Part shown: piece by piece, positions 18,963-26,109 of the stretch
Layout: every line of letters starts with the position of its first letter
Numbering within the stretch: the first letter of the stretch is position 1
NCBI GenBank assembly: GCA_041859205.1
Contig: JBHEKU010000061.1
Span: forward strand, 1-64,000
From: JAFDZO01 sp041859205
Lineage (GTDB): Bacteria; Bacteroidota; Ignavibacteria; Tepidaquicellales; Tepidaquicellaceae
DNA length: 64,000 bases
Reading direction: 5' to 3'
Notes under the pieces: generated by a model
What the model was told of the DNA's origin: nothing
Databases searched by the model: none
The model's input: only the letters and a program-made list of their open reading frames with translations
Translations under genes and position numbers: made by a program

Positions 18963-19320
18963 CCTACTAATAGGGAAGATTTAATTGCTTAAGGGTTTAT
19001 TAATAATTATTTTGTGTGCAGAATTGTGCGGTGTAGCGCCGCCCGTCACGCGAAGCGTGCCGGGTGTACTAAATTATAAAACAGATAGAATCTGTTTTAT
19101 AATTTAGTACAAGTCCCGACTTGTTCCCGCTAAAGCGGGACAATCGGGACGCGGCGCCACAAGAACGGGCGATTAGAATCCGACGCTTAGAGAATCAACG
19201 TCGGATTTTCGAAATTTCCGGTATTGTTTTTACAACAACGCTGAGGACAAAACCCGTCAAAAACTCATCATAATTTTAATGTTGGATTTTGTAAAATAAA
19301 ATGTGACAATAATGTTACAA
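18963..19320. repeat. Composite intergenic repeat, copy 1
   Basis: The left end CCTACTAATAGGGAAGAT is identical over 18 bases to 41517-41534. The right end (19217-19320) is a diverged copy of the CCGGTATTGT...AACCCGTCAAAAA...TCATCATAAT...TGTGACAAT block found at 41781-41910 and 42032-42160. The order and orientation of the end blocks agree, while the middle is different palindromic sequence. This suggests one composite, probably non-coding element with exchangeable interior. Confidence 0.65.
19066..19110. repeat. 21-bp perfect inverted repeat with 3-nt loop
   Basis: The arms GTACTAAATTATAAAACAGAT and its exact complement are separated by AGA. It is flanked by a CACGC-GAA-GCGTG hairpin on the left and by a nested palindrome on the right (GTCCCGA...TCGGGAC at 19113-19150 enclosing CCCGCT/AGCGGG). 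A 9-bp stem AATCCGACG/CGTCGGATT follows at 19177-19207. Confidence 0.8.
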
Positions 19321-19330
19321 TAGAATAAGC

Positions 19331-19382
19331 AACCCCCTCCTCAAAAAAGGAAGGGTAAGCGTAAGAGGTGGTCTAAACGAAG
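19331..19382. repeat. G/C-rich intergenic palindrome, possible relative of 58024-58106
   Basis: AACCCCCTCCTC, GGAAGGG and AGAGGTGGTCTAAACGAAG resemble, in order, the reverse complement of the element at 58024-58106 (AACCCCCTCTAAC, AAGGGGGAG, AGGGGTGGTTTAACGAAAG, with the last block in different relative position). Homology is likely but the alignment was made by eye. Confidence 0.4.
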
Positions 19383-19398
19383 AAAAACTAATTCCCTG

Positions 19399-20817
19399 CT
19401 ATTTTATTAAATTCATTTTTTTAGTTATACTGGATTTTTCAGAATTTATTCTATAGAAGTATATTCCGCTTGGGAACTCCGATGCGTTCCAGTTGACCTC
19501 ATAAGAACCCGACTGGAGATTTTCATTAACTAATACTTCAAGTTCTTTGCCATTTATATCATAAACGGAAAGCTTCACGTTTCCTGATTTAGCGGGAACA
19601 TCAAATCGTATTGTTGTATTCGGATTGAAAGGATTTGGAAAGTTCTGCTTTAATTCAAAAGTATTGGGAACAACCTGACTTGTAAGTGTGACCGCTAATG
19701 GAAATGAGGTATCATTGAATGAAAATCCACCGAATCCAGGATAAGTTGTGCTTACACCTGATGTGATACAGTTTGTTGAGTTATATGCAGTTGATGTGTT
19801 CCACTTCCATACAAGTCCGTTGCCCTGGTCGTTAAAATAAATCATGTTGTTGCTGATTGCCGTTCCTCCGAACTTAGCATTTTGAATATGATAAACGCTT
19901 GCATGCTGAGTTGGTACAGTATAGAGAACCGAAAGCATTTTATTCCCATGAGTGCCGCTTAATGGAGAAGTGGTTAATACATCAAGATAAGCTTTTGCAA
20001 TTTTTACAAACGTGCCTTCTCCAATACCGTTTGTTCTATCCCAGTCATTATTGTTTGTAACCCATAGATTTCCCTGAGAATCAAAAACAAATCCTTCAGG
20101 TGCAGAAAAAAGTTTAACATTAATGGAGCTGCCTGAAAGTGAAGGAGCATTGTATGTAAGATTTCCGTTACCAATTACAATAAACCCATTGAAAAGTGAT
20201 AGAGCAGTATAGACAACTAATCTATGTCCCTGCAAATCGCCTGTCCACAAGTTTCCTTGTGAATCGAAGGCAATACCTGTGAAGTAGTTAGTATAATATT
20301 CAGGAACAGGTAAATCAACGGCGGATGAAGATGCATAGCCTGATGCTTTTGTGTATTTTGTAATTCTTCCGCTTTGTCCGTTAACCTGAAACTTTGCAGC
20401 ATATAAATCACCCGTAACAGGATGTATGGCAATCCCCGCCACCGGTGCAGTGGATATTATTTTTGGAGGATTGGCATTCCTCACAGGATATATATCAGAG
20501 TAGTTATAAATTAAAACTCCGCCTTGATTCAAATCTTTATCAAAAGAAATAAAAAGCTTCCCCTCATAAATAGCAGTTGCATTTGGACCTGCGCCGGCAA
20601 AAGGAATCGGGAAGTTTGCAAATTCTGTAGCAAGATTTAACTCATAATGTAAAGATGCATTACTCGTTCTGAAAAACTTAATTTTTTTTTCGCCGAAGTA
20701 TGGCATTGAAACAAAATCACCGGGAGCAATATCAGTATTCTGCGCTTTACTTTGATTTAAAAAAATGACGGACTGTAATAAAATAAATAATACAATAAAA
20801 AGTTTTTTAGTTTTCAT
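19399..20817 (-). CDS. Secreted beta-propeller-like protein with T9SS type A sorting domain
   Basis: A 472-residue exported protein. The N-terminal signal peptide (KKLFIVLFILLQSVIFLNQS) is followed by several repeats of the form FDSQGNLWVTNN and HPVTGDLYAAKF, typical of NHL/SMP-30-like propeller blades. The C-terminus has FELKQNFPNPFNPNTTI, SVYDINGKELEVLV and SGIYFYRI, a T9SS sorting domain that directs export across the outer membrane and removal or anchoring at the surface. No enzymatic residues can be assigned. It is a single-gene unit bounded by a repeat-rich spacer downstream and a 274-nt divergent spacer upstream. Confidence 0.87.
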   Translation of the reverse strand: MKTKKLFIVLFILLQSVIFLNQSKAQNTDIAPGDFVSMPYFGEKKIKFFRTSNASLHYELNLATEFANFPIPFAGAGPNATAIYEGKLFISFDKDLNQGGVLIYNYSDIYPVRNANPPKIISTAPVAGIAIHPVTGDLYAAKFQVNGQSGRITKYTKASGYASSSAVDLPVPEYYTNYFTGIAFDSQGNLWTGDLQGHRLVVYTALSLFNGFIVIGNGNLTYNAPSLSGSSINVKLFSAPEGFVFDSQGNLWVTNNNDWDRTNGIGEGTFVKIAKAYLDVLTTSPLSGTHGNKMLSVLYTVPTQHASVYHIQNAKFGGTAISNNMIYFNDQGNGLVWKWNTSTAYNSTNCITSGVSTTYPGFGGFSFNDTSFPLAVTLTSQVVPNTFELKQNFPNPFNPNTTIRFDVPAKSGNVKLSVYDINGKELEVLVNENLQSGSYEVNWNASEFPSGIYFYRINSEKSSITKKMNLIK

Positions 20818-21091
20818 TTTTTTATTTTTTGGTTTAAGTTGTATAAACTAATTTGTAGAGGCAAATCACGCGGGAGTTTGTGAAATATTTTACTCTTTTT
20901 GTTAACTGCAGAAAATTAGTATTCATATGTTAAACTTTCAAAGAGAATTTCATTAATTTGTCAAAAATTTTTCAAGTTTTACAGAAGTGCTTTGGTTATT
21001 GATTGCTGTTTTTACTTTATTTAAATGGAGCACTGTTGTCAACCATACAAACCTTTTTTTTACAATTTTAAGCTAATTTTTAATTAAAATT

Positions 21092-21628
21092 ATGAAATCA
21101 ATCTGTGTGTTCTGCGGCTCGAGTATGGGAAACAATCCTGACTTCAAAAATACAGCTGTTCAAATCGGGAAGTATTTTGCCGATAACGATATAATGCTTG
21201 TCTACGGCGGAGGCAATGTGGGACTTATGGGAGTCCTCTCTCACTCAGTTATGAATAACGGCGGCGAAGTTACGGGAGTAATTCCGAACTTCATGATGGA
21301 AAAAGAATGGGGCGATGAATCTGTAACAAAACTTCACCGCGTAGGCTCGATGCATGAACGGAAAAAACTGATGTCGGATATCGCAGACGCTTTCATTGCA
21401 ATTCCCGGCGGCATTGGTACGCTGGATGAACTGTTCGAGATTTTTACCTGGAAGCAGTTGAATCTGCATTCAAAACCAATCGGACTCCTGAATACAAACG
21501 GATACTACAATTCAATGATTGAATTTCTGAATAACATTGTTGCAAACGGATTTATGAAGCAGGAAATTTTAGACTATTTAATTATAAAAGATAATATTGA
21601 AGATTTAATTGACTCTTTGTTTAATTGA
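21092..21628 (+). CDS. LOG family protein (cytokinin riboside 5'-monophosphate phosphoribohydrolase-like)
   Basis: A 178-residue Rossmann-like hydrolase. It starts SICVFCGSSMGNNPDF, carries YGGGNVGLMGVLSHSVM near residue 40, the catalytic MHERKKLM Arg, and PGGIGTLDELFEIFTWKQL. The PGGxGTxxE motif defines LOG-type enzymes that cleave nucleoside 5'-monophosphates at the N-glycosidic bond. In bacteria it is probably a nucleotide salvage or housekeeping hydrolase. It is monocistronic and followed by a strong hairpin. Confidence 0.92.
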   Translation: MKSICVFCGSSMGNNPDFKNTAVQIGKYFADNDIMLVYGGGNVGLMGVLSHSVMNNGGEVTGVIPNFMMEKEWGDESVTKLHRVGSMHERKKLMSDIADAFIAIPGGIGTLDELFEIFTWKQLNLHSKPIGLLNTNGYYNSMIEFLNNIVANGFMKQEILDYLIIKDNIEDLIDSLFN

Positions 21629-21643
21629 TTGTTTCAGAAGTGG

Positions 21644-21681
21644 CTTTCACGGGAGCTAATTTTTGCCAGCGCCCGTGAAAG
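21644..21681 (+). terminator. Hairpin downstream of the LOG gene
   Basis: A perfect 10-bp stem CTTTCACGGG/CCCGTGAAAG with an 18-nt loop begins 15 nt after the stop. There is no long T tract, so termination is likely but not certain. Confidence 0.55.
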
Positions 21682-21774
21682 ATTTGGAAGGTATTACATG
21701 AGGTAATAAGTTTTTGCGTATTGGCAGATACACACTTGTAAGTAATCTTGTGTTACTAAACTTTTAAATTTCCC

Positions 21775-21821
21775 CCGGAATGAGCCCTTATTACCTATTC
21801 CTATAATAAGCGTCATTCCGG
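21775..21821. repeat. Imperfect palindrome (CCGGAATGA...TCATTCCGG)
   Basis: The 9-nt outer arms CCGGAATGA/TCATTCCGG and the inner arms CTTATT/AATAAG flank a short loop. It may terminate transcription coming from the micro-ORFs on the minus strand, or be a small mobile palindrome. Confidence 0.55.
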
Positions 21822-22044
21822 ATTTTTAAGGAATTCTCTTTTCCTGCAGGCATCCCGTTTCCGGCTCCCTTGATACCTGACAGAAACTTTTATATAAACT
21901 CTTTTTTTGTTTGAGATATATTTCTCACCGGAAAAATTTTGTTCGGCTCGTTTGTATTCCGGTGAGTATATATTGGCTTTAGTTAATGCTAACTTTTTTT
22001 TGCTCATTTATTTTGCCGAGTATAGAGCTTTATCAAATTCAATT

Positions 22045-22155
22045 TTATTTTACGAAACAACCCACTAAAACCGTTATAAGTAAGAATCCTATTCCTGCGA
22101 AGCCGATATATTCAAATCTTGTTAATTCTGTTTTGCTGTTTTTTGAGTTTTTCAT
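22045..22155 (-). CDS. 36-residue single-helix membrane micro-protein
   Basis: This small ORF runs from ATG to TAA. Its hydrophilic start carries KTELTRFEY, followed by a hydrophobic stretch (IGFAGIGFLLITVLVGCF) long enough to cross the membrane once, and it ends in Val-Lys. The KTELTRFE segment matches KTEFTRWD in the micro-ORF 250 nt upstream on the same strand, which argues for real coding. Its function is unknown; it could be a subunit of a membrane complex or a regulatory peptide. Confidence 0.5.
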   Translation of the reverse strand: MKNSKNSKTELTRFEYIGFAGIGFLLITVLVGCFVK

Positions 22156-22202
22156 AAAATTAAAATAAAATTAATTTCTAAAATTGTTTGATTTTTTACT
22201 TA

Positions 22203-22298
22203 TCAGATCATAAAAATTGAAGTCGTCATCGCCGCTAAGAATAAAGTGTAGAAGCTTATTACTTTTAAATCCTGACTATTAAACTTTCTGTTTTCCAT
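22203..22298 (-). CDS. 31-residue single-helix membrane micro-protein
   Basis: It starts ATG only 3 nt after the stop of the preceding micro-ORF on the same strand. A charged N-terminus (MENRKFNSQDLK) precedes a hydrophobic segment of about 18 residues (VISFYTLFLAAMTTSIFM). The tight spacing and same size and layout as its neighbours support a small operon. Function unknown. Confidence 0.45.
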   Translation of the reverse strand: MENRKFNSQDLKVISFYTLFLAAMTTSIFMI

Positions 22299-22301
22299 CT
22301 T

Positions 22302-22397
22302 TTACTTTACAATTTGAAATAAAATTGTTGATACTATTAAAGCTGCAATCATCAGGTCCCATCTTGTAAATTCTGTCTTTTTTATTTTCTGTACCAT
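22302..22397 (-). CDS. 31-residue single-helix membrane micro-protein
   Basis: First of three micro-ORFs on this strand. A basic start (MVQKIKKTEFTRWD) is followed by a membrane helix (LMIAALIVSTILFQIV) and a C-terminal Lys. KKTEFTRWD parallels SKTELTRFE in the third micro-ORF, so the two are probably paralogous. I see no strong Shine-Dalgarno site, as for most genes here. Function unknown. Confidence 0.5.
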   Translation of the reverse strand: MVQKIKKTEFTRWDLMIAALIVSTILFQIVK

Positions 22398-22778
22398 TGT
22401 CTATCGTTGTTTTCAAATCTTAACAAAGTTACAAAGTATTGACTGCTACATCAAAGAGATTTCAAGGATGAAATCGGCGATATGAATAAATTTGCTTTTG
22501 TAAAAACATCTAAAAACGGTTTAATAACGAAGAAATAATATAATTATTCAGCTTTTAAAATCGGCAAAACAACAAATAGGAAATCTTACTTTGAAAATCG
22601 GAAGCAATTTTACATTTAAATAGGCTTTTATAAAAAAATTTTGCTGAATAATGAGAAATAATAGCATAATTCTCTGGAAGCATTCTCAGAAAAATCGGTA
22701 ATTTGAGTGTTGTTTCATATCTTTTCAAATGTTATTTTCAAATGAAAAAATTAGTGATAAAAAAATAAATTTACTCTC
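22398..22778. other. 381-bp intergenic region, nothing recognised
   Basis: A very AT-rich spacer between the divergent micro-ORF group and the fourth helical paralogue. No ORF, RNA gene or strong hairpin was recognised. It should contain promoters for both directions. Confidence 0.5.
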
Positions 22779-24218
22779 TTGCTTCAGGAATTCAAATTCA
22801 TCAGGATTTTAAAAACTCTTACAACAAAAGAACTGAATGGTTTTCGTGAGTTTATTGAATGCGCATATTTCAATAAAAACGATAAATTGGTAAAGTTTTA
22901 CGATTATATTCTAAAGTTTAAACCTGATTTTGAAAGCAGAAATTTTACTAAAGAAAAGCTGTTCAAGTTTACATTCGGCAAGGAAGAGTTTGATTACGCA
23001 AAACTCAAACATTATTTTAATTATGCGTTTGAACTTCTCGAAGATTACATTATCTACAATCAAACAATTAAAAATGAAAAAGAGAGAGATTTCACACTGT
23101 TAAGATTTTACAGGGAAAGAAAACTCAACAATTATTTTATTAATCTCACAACAAAAATTTCAACTGAGCACAGCAATATAAGATATAAGGAAACGGAACA
23201 TTTTAAGTACGAGAACAGATTATCAAATGAACTTGAAATTTTTTACTATCAGAATGAATTCAAAGAAGATAAGATTGTAAGTGCGCAATACAGAGATTTG
23301 TTCAGTATGCGCGATAACTTTTTTCTTGAGTTGTTTTACCGTCTTAGTACACTATTAGAACAAAGGCGCGGCTTCAGATACGAGCTGGAAAAAAAATTCC
23401 CCTATCTGCAGGGATTGCTGGACTATATAGAAAATAACTCAGATGAAGTTGACAGGTCTTTACTTTTAGTCTATAAAGTATTTATGCTCGATTACAAACC
23501 TGAAGAAAAAACCTATTATGCTTTAAAAGAAATAGCAGTAAAGGAATACAAAGATATACCTGCTGAAATACGCAAGCACATTTTTGAATCATTGGTAGAT
23601 GTTGGTTATAAAATTGTTATAAGCGGAAACAGTGAGTTCTACAAAGAGCTTTTTGAATATTACAGTTTTTTTGTTGATAAATACGATGAGGTTTTCGGTG
23701 ATTCCTATCTGGATCACTCCAGATATTTTTACATAACTACTCCGGCTCTTCATTTAAAAAAATTTGAGTGGGCTAAAAACTTCATAGATAATTTTAAAGA
23801 AAAATTACCTCCTGTACAGGAAGATTATATGTATCTTTATACGCTGGCCAACTATTATTTCAGCACAAAAGAGTTTACTCATGCGCTTGAAGTCCTTGCA
23901 AAAATAAAAGATAATAAAAATCAGCATGCGCTTATTGCTAATAAATTAAAAATGCAGATTTTATATGAACTAAGAGATTTTGAAACCTTAATTTACATTA
24001 TAGATTCTTACCGTCACTTTCTTAAAAATTATTGTAAGATTTTTATTGAGACAAATCCAAAGATTAATCTTAACTTTGTAAAATATCTTAAGAGACTTGT
24101 GGATATTCAGTCAGGGAAAAAAATAAATCCCGATGAACTTAAATTTGAAATAGAACGGGAAAAAATTATTACAAGCAGAAACTGGCTGCTTGAAAAAACA
24201 AATGAGTTAATAAAGTAA
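22779..24218 (+). CDS. Uncharacterised helical protein, dispersed fourth paralogue of the 2.5-7 kb array
   Basis: At 479 residues it has the same length and block order as the tandem trio. FIRILKTLTTKELNGFREFI corresponds to their IELLKTLSKDELKRFESFL, KLFKFTFGKEEFDYAKLKH to LFKKVYPGKAYNELSLR, YIIDSYRHFLKN to LIDSFKHFLTEN, and SRNWLLEKTNELIK to NREWIIEKMEELL. Sequence similarity is clearly lower than within the trio, so it is an older copy. The start is TTG, and the alignment with the paralogues supports it. It may be co-transcribed with the SGNH hydrolase 15 nt downstream. Function unknown. Confidence 0.83.
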   Translation: MLQEFKFIRILKTLTTKELNGFREFIECAYFNKNDKLVKFYDYILKFKPDFESRNFTKEKLFKFTFGKEEFDYAKLKHYFNYAFELLEDYIIYNQTIKNEKERDFTLLRFYRERKLNNYFINLTTKISTEHSNIRYKETEHFKYENRLSNELEIFYYQNEFKEDKIVSAQYRDLFSMRDNFFLELFYRLSTLLEQRRGFRYELEKKFPYLQGLLDYIENNSDEVDRSLLLVYKVFMLDYKPEEKTYYALKEIAVKEYKDIPAEIRKHIFESLVDVGYKIVISGNSEFYKELFEYYSFFVDKYDEVFGDSYLDHSRYFYITTPALHLKKFEWAKNFIDNFKEKLPPVQEDYMYLYTLANYYFSTKEFTHALEVLAKIKDNKNQHALIANKLKMQILYELRDFETLIYIIDSYRHFLKNYCKIFIETNPKINLNFVKYLKRLVDIQSGKKINPDELKFEIEREKIITSRNWLLEKTNELIK

Positions 24219-24233
24219 GCGCTAAAAAAAAGT

Positions 24234-24938
24234 TTGAAGAATTTAAAAAACATTACTCTTCTGGTTGTTCTTCTTTTAATACCTGCAATTTATTTTATGA
24301 AGAAGCCCGATAAAACTAATTCGATGGAAAACAAATTTAACTATCTTGCTCTGGGAGATTCTTATACTATCGGTGAGTCAGTTCCCGATACGGAAAGATT
24401 TCCTGCACAGCTTGTAAGCTCTCTCACAAAAAATAATATTTATTTTAATTCTCCCGAAATTATTGCAACAACAGGCTGGACAACGGATGAGCTTGCCGAT
24501 GCAATCAGGAAAAAACAATCTTTGCTTCTGCCAAAATATGATCTGGTCTCACTTCTTATTGGAGTAAATAATCAGTACAGGGGAAGAGATGCCGAAGAAT
24601 ACAGGACTCAGTTCAAAGACTTATTAAGAACAGCTATAGTATTTGCCGGCGGCGAGAAGTCAAGGGTTTTTGTTGTTTCTATTCCTGACTGGGGAGTAAC
24701 TCCTTTTGCAGAGGGCAGAGACAGAAAAAAAATAGGTGAGGAAATTGATTTATATAATAAAATTAATAAAGAGGAAACACTGAAGGAAGGAATTGCATTC
24801 ATTGATATTACTCCGGAATCACGAACAGCAGTGAATGATAAATCACTGATTGCATCTGACGGACTTCACCCTTCAGAAAAAATGTATAAAGAATGGGTAG
24901 ACTTAATTCTCCCCCGGGTTAAAAAAATGTTTCAATAA
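24234..24938 (+). CDS. SGNH/GDSL-family hydrolase, membrane-anchored or exported
   Basis: A serine esterase-type enzyme of 234 residues. A basic start and hydrophobic helix (ITLLVVLLLIPAIYFM) suggest an uncleaved anchor or signal peptide. Block I ALGDSYTIGESV holds the nucleophile Ser, LLIGVNNQYRGRD is the GxxN oxyanion block, and SDGLHPSEKMY carries the Asp-His pair. It probably hydrolyses ester bonds of lipids or acetylated carbohydrates in the periplasm. The start is TTG, 15 nt after the upstream helical gene, and the next gene begins 5 nt after its stop, so the three may form an operon. Confidence 0.88.
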   Translation: MKNLKNITLLVVLLLIPAIYFMKKPDKTNSMENKFNYLALGDSYTIGESVPDTERFPAQLVSSLTKNNIYFNSPEIIATTGWTTDELADAIRKKQSLLLPKYDLVSLLIGVNNQYRGRDAEEYRTQFKDLLRTAIVFAGGEKSRVFVVSIPDWGVTPFAEGRDRKKIGEEIDLYNKINKEETLKEGIAFIDITPESRTAVNDKSLIASDGLHPSEKMYKEWVDLILPRVKKMFQ

Positions 24939-24943
24939 TTTTT

Positions 24944-25300
24944 ATGAATTTTGAACAGTTAAGAGAATATTGCCTTTCTAAAAAAGGAGTTGAAGAAGGA
25001 ACTCCCTTCGGTCCCGAAACACTTGTATATAAAGTGATGGGAAAAATATTTGCTATAACTTCATTCGCTATACCTTGTACGGTGAATTTAAAATGTGACC
25101 CGGAATATGCTGTTGAATTGCGGGAGCAATACGATGACGTACAGCCCGGATATCATATGAATAAAAAGCACTGGAATACGGTTAGAGTTGACGGCAGGCT
25201 GAATAAAAAACTGGCGGAAAAATTAATTGACCACTCTTACGATTTGATTTTGAAAAGTCTCCCGAAAAAACTTCAGGAAGAATATAAAAAACTTAAATAA
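24944..25300 (+). CDS. MmcQ/YjbR family protein
   Basis: A small protein of 118 residues with the CyaY-like fold of the YjbR family: EYCLSKKGVEEGTPFGPETL at the start, VNLKCDPEYAVELREQY in the middle, and YHMNKKHWNTVRVDGRL, in which the His-Trp-Asn region is conserved. The family has been described as putative DNA-binding, but its role is not established. It starts 5 nt after the SGNH hydrolase. A CACAGAG-type inverted repeat follows immediately. Confidence 0.92.
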   Translation: MNFEQLREYCLSKKGVEEGTPFGPETLVYKVMGKIFAITSFAIPCTVNLKCDPEYAVELREQYDDVQPGYHMNKKHWNTVRVDGRLNKKLAEKLIDHSYDLILKSLPKKLQEEYKKLK

Positions 25301-25305
25301 TCTGC

Positions 25306-25432
25306 TTAACCACAGAGAGCACAGAGAATGTTCACAGATTACACAGAGAATTTATTTAGAAATTTTTTACAGTATTAATAATTGAGAATACTCTGTGTTC
25401 TTTGTGTAATTCTCTGTGCTCTCTGAGGTTAA
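25306..25432. repeat. CACAGAG-type inverted repeat element, copy 1
   Basis: The left arm begins TTAACCACAGAGAGCACAGA and continues with further CACAGA units. The right arm is its approximate complement (CTCTGTG units ending GAGGTTAA). The arms of about 42 nt are separated by about 40 nt of AT-rich sequence. It lies between convergent genes and may form a long hairpin. Confidence 0.75.
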
Positions 25433-25437
25433 GAAAA

Positions 25438-25875
25438 TTAATCAAGCAGTTTCCTGTCTTCATCTCGGGGGAAATTTATCCAAAGATACAGAAGCCCGAC
25501 ACCAACTCCGACTGAAGCCATAATAAGATTTGCGTTTACAAAAAGATTTGTTGTAACTGAAAGCAGCGCTCCCATATCACATAATATAAATGCTGAGACA
25601 TGAGCATTAAAATAAGTTGTAACGAAATTATCTTTAGTAACTTTTTTCAGCATGTTTTTCCTTATGTATAGTGAGCCTGTGCAGAGTACAATTCCGGCAA
25701 TGGTAATAGGTGTGTTAAGAAAAGATTTTTCCGGATTAACGTTACTTGATGAAACCATCATGCCTACTACATATACAAGTGTAAGTCCGGCAATAATTAC
25801 GTAGCCAAGAAGCCTTATTCTTCTGCTGATTATTATAAAATCAATTTGTTTAACCATTTCTGATTTTTCTGCCAT
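25438..25875 (-). CDS. Small polytopic membrane protein of unknown function
   Basis: A 145-residue protein with four predicted membrane helices (LLGYVIIAGLTLVYVVGMMV, TPITIAGIVLCTGSLYI, AHVSAFILCDMGALLSVTTN, LIMASVGVGVGLLYLWI), basic loops and charged ends. It has no enzyme motif and no recognised family. The gene is bracketed on both sides by copies of the CACAGAG inverted repeat, which is unusual. It may be an accessory gene carried with the repeats or a normal gene with repeats inserted in both spacers. Confidence 0.75.
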   Translation of the reverse strand: MAEKSEMVKQIDFIIISRRIRLLGYVIIAGLTLVYVVGMMVSSSNVNPEKSFLNTPITIAGIVLCTGSLYIRKNMLKKVTKDNFVTTYFNAHVSAFILCDMGALLSVTTNLFVNANLIMASVGVGVGLLYLWINFPRDEDRKLLD

Positions 25876-25895
25876 AGTTATATTGTGTGTTTATA

Positions 25896-25998
25896 GTTAA
25901 CCACAGAGTACACAGAATTTCTACACAGAGTTCACAGAGAAAAAAAATATAATAGTCTGTGTTCTCTGTGATATTTCTTTGTGTTCTCTGTGGTTAAG
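25896..25998. repeat. CACAGAG-type inverted repeat element, copy 2
   Basis: The left arm is GTTAACCACAGAGTACACAG with more CACAGAG units, and the right arm is TTCTCTGTGGTTAAG with GTGTTCTCTGTG units. It has the same design as the copy 460 nt to the left. It lies in the divergent spacer between the four-helix protein and ruvB. Confidence 0.75.
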
Positions 25999-26109
25999 TT
26001 TGTAAATTTTATGGTTTAGTTCTTCTTTTTACTAAATTGTTTATCGATAAAATTAGCATTATTTTTATTAACATTTAATTCCATATTACAATACAATTAC
26101 ACATTTCTA

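Larger units (their letters stand above)
18889..19398. other. 510-bp intergenic region without a supported gene, packed with palindromes
   Basis: No convincing ORF. From right to left it holds a block resembling the reverse complement of the G/C-rich palindrome at 58024-58106, a diverged copy of the CCGGTATTGT repeat, a cluster of hairpins, and a short TCCCTA/TAGGGA hairpin near glgB. The glgB promoter should lie in the part nearest 18889, but no clear boxes were identified. Confidence 0.7.

Noticed and set aside
21813..22007. 64-codon basic ORF on the minus strand behind the micro-ORFs
   Set aside because: The product is a Lys/Arg-rich sequence without domain pattern, and its end lies inside a palindrome. 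I could not support it as a gene, although it follows the micro-ORFs by 37 nt.
25306..25998. Periodic CACAGAG units that could suggest a CRISPR array
   Set aside because: Units are 8-10 nt, contiguous and arranged as inverted arms. There are no 20-40-nt repeats with unique spacers and no cas genes.
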